Shown here one piece after another: positions 1 through 14,541 of a DNA stretch of 64,000 bases. The translations under genes were made by a program, and so were the position numbers. This stretch comes from Anisakis pegreffii (taxonomy: Eukaryota > Nematoda > Chromadorea > Rhabditida > Anisakidae). The notes beneath the pieces were generated by a model. It saw only the letters and a program-made list of their open reading frames with translations, was not told where the DNA came from and searched no databases. Location: contig JAPYMA010000367.1 of NCBI GenBank assembly GCA_035041965.1, forward strand, positions 48,750-112,749, in the 5' to 3' direction. How positions within the stretch are numbered: position 1 is the stretch's first letter; every line of letters starts with the position of its first letter.

Positions 1-3000
1 TACGCTGGACCACCACTCAGAATATCTAGAGTGAACGCAAAAAAACTTATATGAATATATAGAAACAAGGAATGAACCTCCTATCCAAGGACAAAAACAA
101 AATAATGTAACACAACAACAAGAATAATCGTGGGAACCTTTGAAAACAGACTGATCCGGCAGTGGGTCTACGGGTGGAAACTGTACCGATTCTGCACTCA
201 AGAATGTCAAAGCACGACCCGTCGCCTTTTCTATCTGCAAATTTTACAATTTACCAACTGCCTATCAAACATATCAAAGAATCTAGAAAATGTTTCAAAA
301 CTCAGTAATTTCATTTTCCAACGGATAATCCTAAAGTACAACATACGAGAAGTAGGCCAATAGTTATGAAGTTTGTTCCAAACGGGTGGAGGAAGTAAAA
401 ATCCAACAATCGCCGAAATAAAATGAAGATCGCAAGATGCAGCAGTGCAATAAGCATTTAAAAAAATTCTCACATTGCAATATTCTCTAATCAGAATTTT
501 CTAATTGCAACAGCTAATCATACTTCAAAAGCCTACCAATTCAAAACCAAAGCAACAATCAAATGGAAACAATGAGAACAATCCATACCTTCGCCAATTC
601 CATTGCAAAAAGCGGATCCAAAAATGCGAACAGTTGAATGAACACCCCAAGCTGCATACGTTCACTTTCTCGTGTTCGAATGTTGCTCATTCTGCGCAAC
701 AATATCTGCAAATAATTCAGTTTACACGAACACTCATTTAATCAAGCTTTCAGATGCAGAATCACACAATAAAAATGCTAATCGTAAGCGAAAAAATATT
801 GCTCGTAATACAAACTAAATTCGAAATTAAGCTAAAAATGCAAGCGCAAACCTCAATGAATTTCCTCACAGACGTCTCGTTTGCACAAATCACTCGACGC
901 TCTTCGGGCATAATCAACGAACCATAGGCCATTTCTTCACGTTTCGTTTCGATCAAAAAATCCAACGACAACTTTGGTGACATCTTCGGCGCAAACAGCG
1001 AATCGAACGCCAACATCGTACAATCCGATTCGCCGAGCTTTTTGATCCACTGAAAAAAAAGCTTTTTTGTAAAACGATCTTTTGAGGAATTAAAACAATC
1101 CAATCTGAAGCCGCGTTTCAATGCTGTATTTTCTCATCACTCCATCCAATTTTATCGTACCAATTTCAAACAAAAATCTTTTGCGCGATTATATCGCACA
1201 GAAAAAATGGAACAATCAAATGAATCCAATTCAAAAAGCGCCCTTCCAAAGTAACGATATTATCGCAAAGAATACAATTTGTCTCCAATAAAAAATCGCT
1301 CCAGCGAAAGAAAAAACTTCTGAATGAAAACAAAAGAGGATTATTGATAGTAATCCTAAAATACCTCATCATCGTATTCGGATGCCATGAAAATTTCCTG
1401 CTCTCTGTTTGCGGCTGTTAGTTGTATACCTTCTGGTGGAGTCATTTCGAATGCGATACAATAACCGCCGATTTCTTGCGGATTTATGTACGTCATACGA
1501 TCGGCCATCGAGTTCTGCGTGCCAAACCCTTCACTTCGACGAGGCCAATCCGCGACTATCTGACGTGTTTTTCACGTATGAATTCACTCAAACAGTAATT
1601 CTCTTTCATGCAATTGCCCACGCGTTTTCAACTCATTTTTCATTCACTCAGTTCATTCTCCAGAGTTCGACAAATCAATCGTTGCAAAGTCCTTTAAAAG
1701 ACAATTTGCAATAATTCGCAAACATTACGCTTTGATCGAGATTCTAGATAATTTTCAATCACATAGCAGCAAAATATAGAACATACCTGAACGAGTAGAT
1801 TTTCAGCTTTTGAAAGATTGTTGTACGCGAAATGATAGCAAAGTAATGTGTGATTTGTCTGAAATTTTGGAAAATATTAGATCGTTAAGAAACTATTATT
1901 AGAACAAAAACAATTAAGCGACACTTATCATCATTATCATTAAACGACTGCGCAAACCTAATCTAATCATCCAGGCGAAAAATTTTCGTAACCCATGAAT
2001 TTCGCTGATTATGTCAAGCAAGCGCATAACTGCTAATCAGAAGATAACATGAAAGTGACCATAGAAAGATTAGTTTTAGTGGATTTTATTTGTGATTAGT
2101 TTTAGTGGATTTTATTTGTGTCGTTTTGAGATTCAAAATCTCAAAACGACACAAAATTCAAATCCATGCACAACAATAATCAGAACTGACCAGAATTCCC
2201 CAATCAACTTTATTAAGGACGACGAGAGGAGTTTCAAAATTCGGTTTTGGTATGATATTCGGATCAATCGCCGACACGCTCGCCAAATCTTGCGTTTCTT
2301 CTTCAAATTCCTAAACCAATCACGGTGATAATGAAAACAACAAATTATGATTACCCTCATCATCCTCATTACTCGACAATACCAACCAGATCAACATAAT
2401 GACCTTTCGCAATTTAGTGAAATTTCAAAATAAAATCCTCAAAACGATAATATTTCCAAGTATCCAACTTCACTTCGAAGGAATCGCTCGGTGAACGAAT
2501 GAGTAACCTTAAAAATATCGCCCAAAAATGCATCCATCTGCGGCACATTAAATTCTCTGATTGAATCCAGCGCCAAAAGTTGCTCCAACAAGTCGACTGC
2601 ATCTTTCGATTTTTGGCGATGCTTAAAACAAACAAATCCGAGATTAGCATTCCATAAACTGCTCTATTTTCTATGCCCAAATCATTTTGCTGACGAAAAT
2701 GTATGCGGCGAAACACGTTTTCACAATAGCAAAAACGATTCAGAAATACTTTCTGAAGAGGAATTTCTCTACATTTCTCCCAAAAATTAAATTTTGCATA
2801 CAGTTCACTAATGAACATAAGAAACAAATCGAAAACAATAAGGCACCAACAATTATTTTAAACGATATTATAAACTATAGCGAATTATACTACTAAATAC
2901 AAACGAACCTCAATCACACAATTCCTGATTTGCTCTGCAGACTGCAGTCTCGCATCGTATGTTGCTGCCCTCAAAAATGAACACACAAATTTCACAAAAA

Positions 3001-4881
3001 ATACATCTATTTCAAACACATTTCACAAAAAAAAAATTCACAATACACCTATTCACAACATTCGCAAATGCCGAAATATCGAAAATTTTTAATAAAAACT
3101 CCACGCAACCATGATAAAAGTAACAATTATAACATCACTGCTCACAAACAAATGCTAACAATAACTATCAATATTCACAAATATCAGTGTCGAATGGAAA
3201 ACAGAAGAAGACGAAGAAGAAAACGAATCAAATACAGCAAAAAAGTGCGAAAGAAAAAGCCGAAACTTACGGATTACTAACCGACGGTTTTGCGACCACT
3301 TCTGGAAACTGACCGTCCACATCCATTTTCAGAATCCACATTGCGTAGAACCACGCAGCAAACAAACGCTCAGGCTTATTCAGCCTTGAAGCGACCTCTT
3401 GGAATCGATCGAACACCACCACACCCGCATCATCGTTTATACCCTAAACCAATTCAGTCTCAAATAAACTCCACGAGCTGTCCATTTCTGGATAATGTTA
3501 TAAACGTCGTCTAATCCTCCAAATATGGATACGGAGGCAAACATATACAAGAAAATATCTTCAACAGTTGCAATTTTAAAAACAATTTTAGAGAGCATTT
3601 CATCGATTTTCACTTGTCTAAATGTATAAATTTTTTGTTAGTATGGTAGAAATCGTATCTATCAAACATTATCTATTATCTAATTTATCGTATTATCTAA
3701 TTTGCGTTATCTAATATGTATTATCTAAGTAAACATTATCGCATTATCTATTCCAACTGCATTGAATGAAACGCATATTGCAGATAGGTTCCCTGCTCGA
3801 AAATGGTTTAACTTCAAGAAAATTAACTGTCTACGTGTGCAAATTTCACCGACAAAAGCTTAAGAAGAATGCAAAAACGATTCATTGAAAAAAAGAAGAA
3901 ATCAATTTTATTGAAAATATTAAACTGAGTACGGACAAGATTTCGTTCCGGGAAACAGAAGTGAATAAGTCGATTGAATAGAGCTTTGAGTTGGAGCGCA
4001 TTGCAACTGAAAAACAAAATTATACACAAATGAAGATTATGAAATGGAACTAAGATATATATTCTGGAGAGGATGGCCGATGCGATCGAATTCCATATAT
4101 TTTTTCGCAAATATTCTTCTTGATGAATGAACAATTTTGAAGTGTTTATAATGAAATTTTGCAAAACTGAAATTGTTCACCTCTCTTTCAGATGTTCTAA
4201 ATTCCAGTCAATTGATGCGAAAGATGCCAAAGCGCACATCCACAGTTTGGCCGATTTACAGCGTCTGTAAACGAGATCACCTGGAATCGAGTACGTAGAT
4301 CAACATGAACAGGTGATAGTCAGTGAACATTAAGCAAATATTTTGAAACATCGACAGATCAGTAAACTTCACGAATATGTGAGTAAATTTACCAGAATGA
4401 ACGAGTACAAACTCAAAATTTTAACTCCAAATGAAACGAAACGAAATCTAATCGTGCTCGAAAAAATCTTCAAGAATTCATGCACCAGTGACCTTCATCA
4501 GGCGGCGGACTTTCATTCAACATTTCCAGCTCTTTATCGGCCACCTGAGCTTGTTCAATGAACTGCACTATCAGTTGAGCTATCGCTTTCACGTCTGCAA
4601 ATTTGCAATCGTCGTCATCTTCATAAGAACTCATAATACACGCGAATCAATCAATTACCGACTGAATACGTATAAATTCAGACTGAATCACTTCACAAAA
4701 AATTGAAAGAAACTGAAATGCTCAAAAAGAAAATAGAATTCACAAGAATGCACTCAATATCTAAAAAAATTACCGCGTTGTTCGGCTCTGATCAAACCCA
4801 AAAATCGCGTTGGACTCAGAAAATGTTCAATCCAATTGTCCAACGGTTTATAACGAAGAAAATTCAAATTATCCATGGTTT
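1..4881 (-). CDS. ints-8: Integrator complex subunit 8 (5' part; 3' end beyond window)
   Basis: Subunit of the Integrator complex, the nuclear RNA polymerase II-associated complex that processes snRNA 3' ends and attenuates transcription. Exons read on the minus strand, in order: 4876-4774, 4594-4493, 4280-4181, 4006-3937, 3443-3314, 2964-2909, 2621-2508, 2310-2191, 1858-1787, 1559-1365, 1049-852, 705-589, 234-138; phases agree at all but the stretch between 1365 and 1049, where an exon near 1324 may be missing. Recognition rests on remembered human INTS8: QLIVQFIEQA (residues 41-50) then PPPD, a helical stretch ending DWNLEHL, an IGGYC block, and FDSLFAPK..LDFLIE. The start ATG (4876) lies 5 nt after acceptor tttttacag, as if trans-spliced. 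The protein is all-helical, TPR-like. A different reading of 3558-3443 is also open, so exon 5 is less certain. Confidence 0.8.
2068..2119. repeat. 26-bp tandem direct duplication
   Basis: Two identical 26-bp units, 2068-2093 and 2094-2119, immediately before the hairpin arm. Looks like a recent slippage or repair duplication. Confidence 0.93.
2115..2155. repeat. Perfect 19-bp inverted repeat (hairpin) in ints-8 intron
   Basis: Arms 2115-2133 and 2137-2155 are perfect reverse complements separated by a 3-nt loop. The left arm overlaps the end of a 26-bp direct duplication (2068-2093 and 2094-2119). It lies in the intron between the exons ending at 2191 and starting at 1858. Confidence 0.95.
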
Positions 4882-7152
4882 CTGTAAAAATCTGTCAATG
4901 TGCTATAGAACGGTAACGTACATTTGAGCAATAATTCATTTCATCGTCAAACAATTGTACATGCGATTACCCAATTTTTTGATTGTAATTTGAAAAATCT
5001 CATGATTAATTGTGTTCTATCAGTCAAGTACTTTGTTTTCACCATCAAATGGATGATGGAAATTGAAGCGAGACGGTAGGTTCCTATTACACAAACCTAA
5101 ATCATTTTCACTTTTTTACTTGGTGGCACATCAATTGCACCATTTTGGATAATATACAAACCCTCTAACAGTTTCGATGAAATTTTACGAGAAATGTTAT
5201 TGGCAAAACTGAGAACAATGAGAAGAATTTTCCCATTCTGAATTCTAACGATATTGATGAGAGCGATGCAAAAGCGCCATTGTATTCGACTGAGAAATTG
5301 AATATCTTCTATGAATTACATCAATTGCATTCATTGAAAATCAAATAATTTATTAGCAAACAACGCACAAGTAAGTATATATCATTCGAGAGAACGGACA
5401 TCTTCACGCAAATAATAACACAATAATGATAATAATAATCATTACAATAATACAAAAAATAACTTTGCAACACAAAATCTTGGGTTTAACTGGTAAACGA
5501 TATGGGTATCATTTATAGTAGATGTGCAATCAAATTCGAAGAGATGTGCAAAGCAAACAATCAGATAAATGCATCATCATAACCTGAGCAGCGACGTCAC
5601 GATCGCAACCAACAAATACGACAATGTAAATGACTCATATGAAGTGAAGACAAATCCGCGGATAACACACCGATCCACAATTAATTGATTGTTCACTATC
5701 GAATATACAATTTCAAATATTATAAATAACGATTATGCTCAATTGAGGATAGAGTTTCCGAGTCGACATTCCATAAATCGAGACAAACATTCATCCCAAC
5801 ATACCGAACTGAGTTCATTTTCGCAACACATCCGAATTTTCTCTTCGGCAGAAATTCCTTCCAAACTCTCCAGCTTCTCCGAAGATTCGTCCATACGCAT
5901 GACTGAATCGACGAAAGCAATGAGCTATTGATAGCATCTAGTCCACTCTTATCATCCTTACCAGTGATACTGCTCCTATTCCCCTAATTTCGATGCTACT
6001 TGTTCATCTAATCGTAACAAAGGAAATACTGAATGACGGAAGAATGGAACGATCAAAAAACAACGCGCATACAACACATAAACGAATAAACAACAAAAAC
6101 AACAAAATTGGATGAGCATTCAATTACAGTTCTATTAGATTGATAGTTTCATAGTCACAGGAATGATTTCAAAAATTTTTTTGAATGGCACCTCAATCAC
6201 TGACTACTTTACGATACATTCATATATATGGTATATACGTATCTCTAAGCAATTATTATACACAAATAAGTCGAGCGATCGAAGCATTATTATGAAAATT
6301 TTATATGGTAGCGAAATATAAGAAGCAATTAAATGGACAATACAACTTATGAAGATTTGTACAGGACTTGATAGCAGAAGGCGGATATTCCGTTAGCTAA
6401 ATTAGCAGATCTGTCGACAAATGGAACAAAACTCCATTAATTCAATCAGAAATTTTCGACTCAGAATGAAAATTCGAAAAAGAAATCGTCTTTTGTCGTA
6501 ACTAAAAACTGCTTCGATCACACAAAGGTATTAAAGGTATTATTGTTAATTTTTGTTTTCCAAGCACAACAACAAACTTTCCTTCAGAAACAAACTAATG
6601 CTGTTGAGATGATTTGAAGAATCGAGATTTAAGTAATGAGACACGACAATATGAAACAACTGAAAACAAAGCTCGTAATAAATGCACTCAAAGCCGGCAT
6701 TTCTAACGTTAAATGGGATAAGTAGATTGACGTATCGCATTTTGTGCGTATTGCTTATAAATGCAACGAACTGAACTTTTAGTTCTTGTTCTGAATACAT
6801 ATATTTTGGAATAATTAATTCATCATCAACGTCCTATGATAAACTCCATCATTAAGTGAAATATTTAAAAAAACAACTTCACACGTAACTTCACGTAACC
6901 TATCCATCTCATTTATGAAACAAGAATCTAGGTGTCTAGCTTGATTTGACACATTACTTTCTTTGCATATCTTTCAATTCATCATAGGACATTTCATAGA
7001 ATTTAAAATTATACATTTGAAAATTTAGACACAATTATATCAGCGATGAAATTCTTCGTTTTTTGCATTGAATAGATTAGGTTGTACAGATTCATCGGTT
7101 TGCTAGAATTCATTTTCTCAGATACTGCGAATAAAGTCGGAATCTCATAAAC
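4882..7152. other. Intergenic, ints-8 upstream / NDRG downstream
   Basis: About 2.3 kb of AT-rich sequence between two minus-strand genes. Apart from the candidate exon at 5805-5902 I see no supported exon, RNA gene or repeat. It should hold the NDRG 3' UTR and any ints-8 promoter. Confidence 0.6.
5805..5902 (-). CDS. Candidate small 5' coding exon, unassigned
   Basis: Minus strand: acceptor at 5903-5904, then two bases and ATG at 5900, then 32 codons of acidic, hydrophilic sequence (MRMDESSEKLESLEG...) ending in phase 0 at a strong donor gtatgt after 5805. An acceptor this close to an ATG resembles a trans-spliced gene start. It could be an alternative first exon of ints-8, but its phase does not join directly to the exon at 4881, so an intervening exon would be needed. 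No family recognised. Confidence 0.3.
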
Positions 7153-10100
7153 TTAAGCGCTCTGCACTTCCGCATTTACCTCATTTATATCCACCACTGA
7201 CGGTTGCTCCTCTCCGACGTTGTAACCAGCTTGTGCGCTTGACATTTTTCTCATCAGGTTCAAAACATTCAACGTTGGAACTGAAATCAGAAGCGTTCAC
7301 CAAAGCACACTGAACAACAAATGTGTAAAAATATGACACCTGCAAAAATTGTGAAAATCTTCCGCAACCAAAGTCTCCTCATCAAAAACTGAACTAAAAT
7401 CAAAAACGTGGCCAAAAGAGCACCACTCACATAATCCCAATCCTTGCAAGAAAAGTAGCATGGCTTCAGTGACCTTTTCCGGTTTGTCATCTAACACCAG
7501 TCCACATGAATCCGAAATCTGAAATACTTTTGAATAATTTGCAAAATTGTGGCGACACTTACAATACAGAACAGACGTGCGATGAAATAATTGCATCAAA
7601 AATAATTTGAACAATTTCATTAGCTCTGATAATAATAACGATACTAACAATATACATTCAACAAGTATTTCACTACCTCTATTCATTTTCATCATTTATT
7701 ATAAAACACATCAAATCTCTATGCTTTCATTTCTAAGTGGCAGCACTCTCCACCGCGAACAATAAACGAAAACGAATTTTATTAAATTGATGGTAAAATG
7801 CTCCTGAATCCATCTCCCCTCTCCGTTGCTCTCCTCCAGAAAAATTTTTTTGAAAAAAACACCCACATTACCTTAATCCAATCGGATTTTGCGGGATCAA
7901 GTCGTGCGTTCACCTCAACTGAGTCATTCACAAACGCTGATCCTGAGCCAACTATCTGCAGCACGGGAACTTTCAGGGTAGGACCGGCCGTACCGTCACG
8001 AGAGAACAGTAACGGCGTACGACTAAAATAAAACTGGATGCTTGAAATCAGATAAAATAAATAGCTATACTATTGCTACCCAATACCTCCTGATACTAGA
8101 AATTGAGTCCTATTGTAATTCCCACAATAAACATCAACATCACCGACTGATCGAAGCTAAGAGAAAAAAAGAAAACATAATTCTCTACAAAACTGCACTA
8201 AATTCAGTTGATTTCAATGAATATGAGGCGAACAACATAACAATGTGTCATATTTCATAGAAATACCTCTCACCACCATCCAAAATCATTATTATCATTC
8301 AATATCCATGCTGCGCGTGAAATGAACTAACAAAGATATTACATTATTATCATTCACTGTTTATGACTTCATAGGGAAAATTAAAACAGCATAAAATTTC
8401 ACTGAAACTAACTTCAAATACGACTCGATGAAAGAGGCAAGATTGGTTGGGTTGGGAAGGTTCTGAAAATAGACACGATACTGACGTACAATATCCGGAT
8501 TGTACTGCTCAAGATGTTTTCCGAAGTGATGCCATAACAGATAGTCAACTGTGAATGAGGTCATTCCATGAGTTCGAAGGTAATTCATATTGACCTGAAA
8601 TCAAACTCAATTCATTTTCAAACAAACACTCTCATTACTCATTTTTCATTACACCGAATCAGGAATGCCTTCAGAACAATACAAAGAAATGAACTAGCTT
8701 TTTAAAATATCCGTTCGGAACACAGAAGTCATATTTCTACGGAAAAACGCCGCTTTTCCATCAGAAATTTCAATTTGATCATAAAAATTTTCAAATTATC
8801 GCAACAAATCACCTTCTGATATCCCCATTCAATCCATCCGGCTGTCGTCCCCACACAGTTCACCAACACCAACGCATCCAACTTCGTTTCTTCTAACAAC
8901 TGCAAAATTTCGTTCACTAATATTGACTGTTCTCCAATAATACAATCGGATCATCTGCAGATTATTTGTTTTTCATTTTCCATTTAAAAATCTGGCACCC
9001 TCCTCACTAATACTAGCCATCAAAACCAGTAATACCAGAAAATTTTCATAACTATGCTCAGAACACTGTAAAAACTTCCTCTCTTCATTTTTCCTCTGAA
9101 AACTCCCACTTCATAACTTTTATTCTCTTCCATCGTCGAAAATCACCAAAACTGCGGCGATTTCCTTTATCCAACAAATCATTATTCATGTTCACAAGCA
9201 CAATCACGCTGTTATTCCCTCATAAACAGATCCATAATTTCATTTGCTTGAGTTCTGAGATAATACTGTGTTCATGCGAATGCAGATGAGCTTGGGTGTA
9301 TGCTCTGGGCTTGCTTCTATGCGTTTCCGATGAAACAAAAATAATATGCGAATGATGCAAGCTTGCAGCTGACTGCCTGCAACTCTACGCTTAGCTAACT
9401 ATCAGCAGTGGTCATTGAAGGCATACTTCTTTCTCATCATCCATCATACGACTATGGCATATTCCCCGAAATCTTCACAAATCCATCCCTTTCGCACGCT
9501 CACCATCTTCTCCTTATGCACACCAAACGATAAACAACAACAACCATCAACACGTTATCGAGCGCATTTCTATGGTGATCACAAACACATTGACTTCTTA
9601 TTTACTCGCTCGCTCATTTCTACTATTCAACTATACTCTGACTAACGGTCACTTAAATGAAATTCTATTCGGATAGCATAATCTAGTTTTCTGAACATGA
9701 ATGTTTCTTAACATAATATATTTCTTAATATGATAGCATAATAAATACAATTTGTGTTTCGATCCATCTCACGAATGTACACGACTCAACTAACTATAAA
9801 CATCTACAATTCACACATTATATTTCGTCATTCATTCAAACCATCCTCCTTGCTCCAGCATATACACAAACCTAACTAAAAACATAACCAAAAAAATGTT
9901 ACTTTAAGATAAGTCAGAAATGACCTCCTAGTGACTGACTAAAAACGATCGTTCAATTGAGAGACTTCACCCAATTGCAACAATCCTTTGCTTTCACAAT
10001 ACACTAATCAAAGATTAAACATTCAAATTTCAAATCTCACATGCTAAATCACTTCAGCTCAAAAGAATTGCTATCATACGAAATGCAAAATGCAATTTTG

Positions 10101-12091
10101 CAACGGCCCAACCAACCAAAACTGAATAATATAACTCATCATCAGTGACAACTTCATGGAACTTCACGCTGAACAATTCCTTATAACAATTACATAACAG
10201 GACGTAACCATGCGCGAATACGCTCCGTTTTGCTGTCAATTCAATCATTCGCTTCCAAAACATGCAATGCAAAGAAATGGAAAGCAAACCACTCACCGCA
10301 TATCTTAACATCACGTTCGCTCCCGCACCAACACCAAAGCCAATGAAACTTTTTATCCTCAAAAAAATTTTCTTCGCTTCAAATAGTACTCACAATCTCA
10401 ATTAATCTATCCTATTCTTCTTCTTTTTCTAATTTATTTCTAATTTATTATTCACAAAAGATGAAATGACTGAATGACCTTTTCCGAAGTTAATTATATC
10501 CGTTCTCATAATACTCTTCAATAATTCAACTCCTCGTTGCAATAAACAACGCCATCCCATGCATATTTTCATTAAAACTAAATTTTGTAATCGCCGATCT
10601 TATAATCAAAATAGAATTTCATAGACCATCTTTACACGTGAGCAACGAAGTTTAATTGAATCCAATTTGAATAATTACATTCCATTACATTCTCAATTAC
10701 CAAGAAATAAAATTATTTCAAGTGCGATTAAAATACAAAAAATCTCGTCGTCAACAAAGTTTTTGTGCAAAACTGAATAATAACCAACTCGAAATGCTTC
10801 ACACATGCTTCGACAATTTTTGCGAGACCGTCCATTGTTGGATAAACATAACTGCAAACAAATTCCTCATTTTACTTACAATTAGCAATCCACACGAAAC
10901 ATCAATAAGAAATGAACATAACAACAGCAATACATCCCAAGCAAAGCCACACTGAAGTTCATTTTTTCAATTTCCATAAAATTAACACGAAAAAATCCTC
11001 ACTATTGTTTACGAGAAACTCGTCCAAAACAAATATTTATCAACAAAGTGACCATTTCATTGAATCAATCCCACTTTTAAAAGATCCTACTGAATTCTCC
11101 AAGTTAGATTTCACAAATTTTCAATAATTCATCAACTTTCCATTTCCCAAATCATCAATCGAATTTTCAACTTTTCAATTTTCTCACGAATTCTCAAAAT
11201 TCTCCGTGAATATCAGTTGAAAGTGCTCACTTCTCAGGTAATGGCGCTGCGTCCATTTCTTGTCCTGGTGCGTTAATGTTATAAACACAAAATTTTTCGG
11301 TGAAATCCGCTACTGAGCCGAATTGGAAAAAATTTTGGAAATTGTTTTCAGCTGAAACAAAAAAAAAACACTCTAATGAAACAATTTTTTTGCTGATTTT
11401 CTAAGAAACAACTCTTCAGAAGAAAGAAAAAAAGCACCAATTTGCAAAGTTAATGCGATTATCAATCAATTGATTGAATGAAGCGAATAAGATGAAAAAA
11501 GTATCGAATAAAAGGATCGAAACATCAAAAAAAATAATTTTCAAAAATCAAGAAGACCAACAATCAAGGGCCAAATCATGAAATGTTACAATCGGATGTC
11601 TTTTGCGATCACCATAGATCGTCACTTTTACATTTCCGTACACGGTTGGTACCTTTTCCTGGAACAAATCACATCCCTCACTGCACTCATCACTACCATC
11701 ATAATTACTGCCATCATTACACTAATTATCAACAATATTCTCATCATATCAACATTCATACGACCAGAATTGAGACTGCGATTATTTACACCATACTTAC
11801 AATGACTATTTTTATCGTAAACGACATTATCACTATTACTATTACTAACAACATTATTACTATTATTGCTCTTACTATTATTATAATCCATTCATATTAC
11901 TACTATATCTTAAATCACCCTCTCGCTATGCCCAATCTGTAATCCTCGTCACACACCATTCCAACATGCTACAGAAATAATTCAAAGCAAAATACGCGAA
12001 AGCAATAAGCTACCTCTAAATCCGGAGCATGATCCATTAAGGGTTGTTGGTCATGCGTAAACGGGTATATGCCCATTTCCATGGATGACAT
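7153..12091 (-). CDS. NDRG: NDRG-family protein (N-myc downstream-regulated gene), complete
   Basis: Alpha/beta-hydrolase-fold protein of the NDRG family, cytoplasmic and stress/differentiation-linked in animals, generally held to lack hydrolase activity. Ten exons on the minus strand: 12091-12014, 11658-11562, 11351-11231, 10851-10789, 10357-10297, 8899-8813, 8594-8413, 8022-7872, 7518-7431, 7280-7153. All phases match, giving 351 residues, inside the usual 340-390. Landmarks: VTIYGDRKRHPIVTFHD in exon 2, NINAPGQE in exon 3, GFGVGAGA at residues 126-133, LVLVNCVGTTAGWIEWG, and the C-terminal LMRKMSSAQ. The nucleophile-elbow position reads G-V-G-A-G, without the serine of active hydrolases, as usual for NDRG. 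Initiator is the first ATG after an in-frame stop; a non-coding 5' exon may lie upstream. Confidence 0.93.
11690..11910. repeat. Low-complexity AT-rich triplet-like tract
   Basis: Runs of att/atc/act triplets in the first NDRG intron, upstream of exon 2. Long open frames over it on both strands are products of the repeat composition. Confidence 0.8.
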
Positions 12092-14541
12092 CGTCGACTC
12101 GATACGATCTTACTGATAGAGTTTTCGGGTGGTGGCTTATTGAAGAGGTCTCTTCGAAACAAAGGTTTACTTCAACGCGATTATTTCTCGTCACTTCACT
12201 AAGAATCAAAAATTTTATAAGTCAGAAAATGCCGAACTCAAAATCGCTCACTGAAACGATCGCCATTCAATACACTTCGAATAGTACTTATACACATATT
12301 CTTTACATCACACTTCAATCATAAAATTATGAATACCCTAAAACTGCATCAAAATATGACTGCATTTCTTTCAAATTAACAAATTAGTAACTCTAATCAA
12401 AACGATATTTGAGCCATCAATCAACTAACGAATCAAAACGGCAATATTACGAAGAAATTCATTCACAATCAGATGAACATTTTTCCATTTTCACACCTAA
12501 TATAACGAAGTACCTCTTCCCTAAAACATCTCATTTCATTTCATTGCAAATTTGAGAATACTTATTCATGTGATCAAATGAAAACTCGCAGAATGAAGAA
12601 CAAAAAACGCGATGTATAATCATCCACATAACACCTGCAACATTACGCACGTGTCGAAGGAAAAAACAACCCATTAGAAAATATTTTTTAAAGAAAAATC
12701 AAAAGCTGAACATCACTCAAAGGATAAATTTGTTTCCTCTAGAAAACCTTTACGCTCGCTAAATCAATCATCAAATTTGACACATAGTCACGAAGACACT
12801 TAATTCTCTTTGCTAATATCGTTAGCTGCGCCGAAAGACGCATATCGACGAAAAAAAAAAGGATGCTGTATTTGTGACATCGGATGGAGGCCTAACAGAG
12901 AGGCATAAATAAACTCTTAATGAGTTCTAATTGCTGATCAAATGAACACATCTACTTCCTTTATCTCTCCTAAAACTAACCAAACTCCTTCAAAAATTTC
13001 TCGCTTCTCTCTTTCACCTTCAAACTAACTAAAAAACAAATGAACAAAAACAAAACTTTTTTGAAAAATGGACAAACAAATAACTGGATGAATAAACACT
13101 CGCTTAAACATTAGCTCACTCAACTAACCTCCAGACGAAGCAAGCTAACATAAGCATAAACACTGACACATAAACAACAACCAGCAGTGTATCATGTACT
13201 CAACAAGTACTACTATTACTAGACTCGATATGCAGTAACGCCCTCCATTCGCCATTCCTTCCATCCTTCTTTCCCTCTTTTCATACAATCCTATTCATAC
13301 GTCGTGCTTCATCTCATTCAATACATTTACATATTAACTATCTATGCATAATAAATAGCCAGCAACATTTTTTTTCATAATCAAGCTAGAAATTTGCATG
13401 ATAAATGAAGAATTTATGATGAGAATGTATCAGCCATAAACTGCACTAGGTCATAAACCATACGTATATGCGTATGAATTCATCTATTGATTCCATTTTA
13501 TCACGGAAGAAGGCGATGAAATATGCAACGAAAAATATATTTTGAAGATATTTTTATATGAAGATATTCTTTAAAAAATCAACACAAAACTGAAACCCTA
13601 CAAAGACTTTTTCCCATGCAATTGGGAAAATTTCCGCGTTTCCATTGGGAATTTTCAAGTCCTCTATGGGACGAAAAAAGATACATTTGAAAAACAAAAA
13701 ACCTTGAAAAAAAAACTTCTTTCAAAAAAGAAATAAAAATTCCTAGCCTTCGATTACAACTTTACAGATTCAACTTTCAATCGTATCCAATTGAATCACA
13801 TCAAATTATCCTCCTCACAAAACGCATATCACGCCTATGTTGTTGACAATATAATAAAGCTACTCGAATACCACAACGACTCAGCTGAAAATTAAAACGA
13901 AATGTTACAAATTCAATAGAAGAGATAACTATGCATGGATGCATATTAAGAATACTGACTTCATTCAGTTTCACCACACGAGAGCGCTCTCATAATTAAT
14001 TGTACGAATGTTTACTTTGCGGCATTGATTCATTTCAATGAACTGAATCAAAAATTTTCTGCAAAACAAATCACGACAAAATAATAACTCACAACGATTA
14101 CATTACGAAACGAGATCAAAATTATCAAATAATATTAAAAATCGTCAAAAATTATCAATTTCAAAAATTCCAAATCAACACTAACCACAATAATCAGGAA
14201 AGAATAGAATTGCTGCAAAATGAATAATCTAAAACAATGAATCCAAAAACCAGTGATGATCACAATAACAATCGCAATAATGCCAACAACTCAACAACAA
14301 CAATAACACTTACATAATCGTATCATTGCAGTCAACAATAAAATTCTAAATAACAATCATACTGAATAGACAAATGAATAGTAATCATAACAACACTCTT
14401 GCAGAGAACATCAAACTGAGGCACTTACAGATAATGGCTTCTGGTTCAACAAAACAACTTCATCAACAAATTCTCACAATTAACTCTCAAAAAAAGAAGA
14501 AACTAACCATTGGTTACAAGCTAAGCACCAATCTAAATCAC
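12092..14541. other. Intergenic, NDRG upstream / exos-9 downstream
   Basis: About 2.4 kb between two minus-strand genes. No exon is supported. It contains one copy of a dispersed motif (about 12895-12945) also present at about 32643-32690, with the shared core agaggcataaa and taatgagtt. The NDRG promoter should lie here; no element is recognisable. Confidence 0.6.

Noticed and set aside
3443..3558. Open stretch reading VEDIF...GGLDDVYNIIQKWTAR as an ints-8 exon
   Set aside because: It looks protein-like, but exon 4 joins in phase to the acceptor before 3443 and matches the family better without it; kept only as an alternative.
11583..11942. 119-codon plus-strand frame rich in His/Thr/Ile
   Set aside because: Generated by low-complexity triplets; the real coding sequence here is NDRG exon 2 on the other strand.
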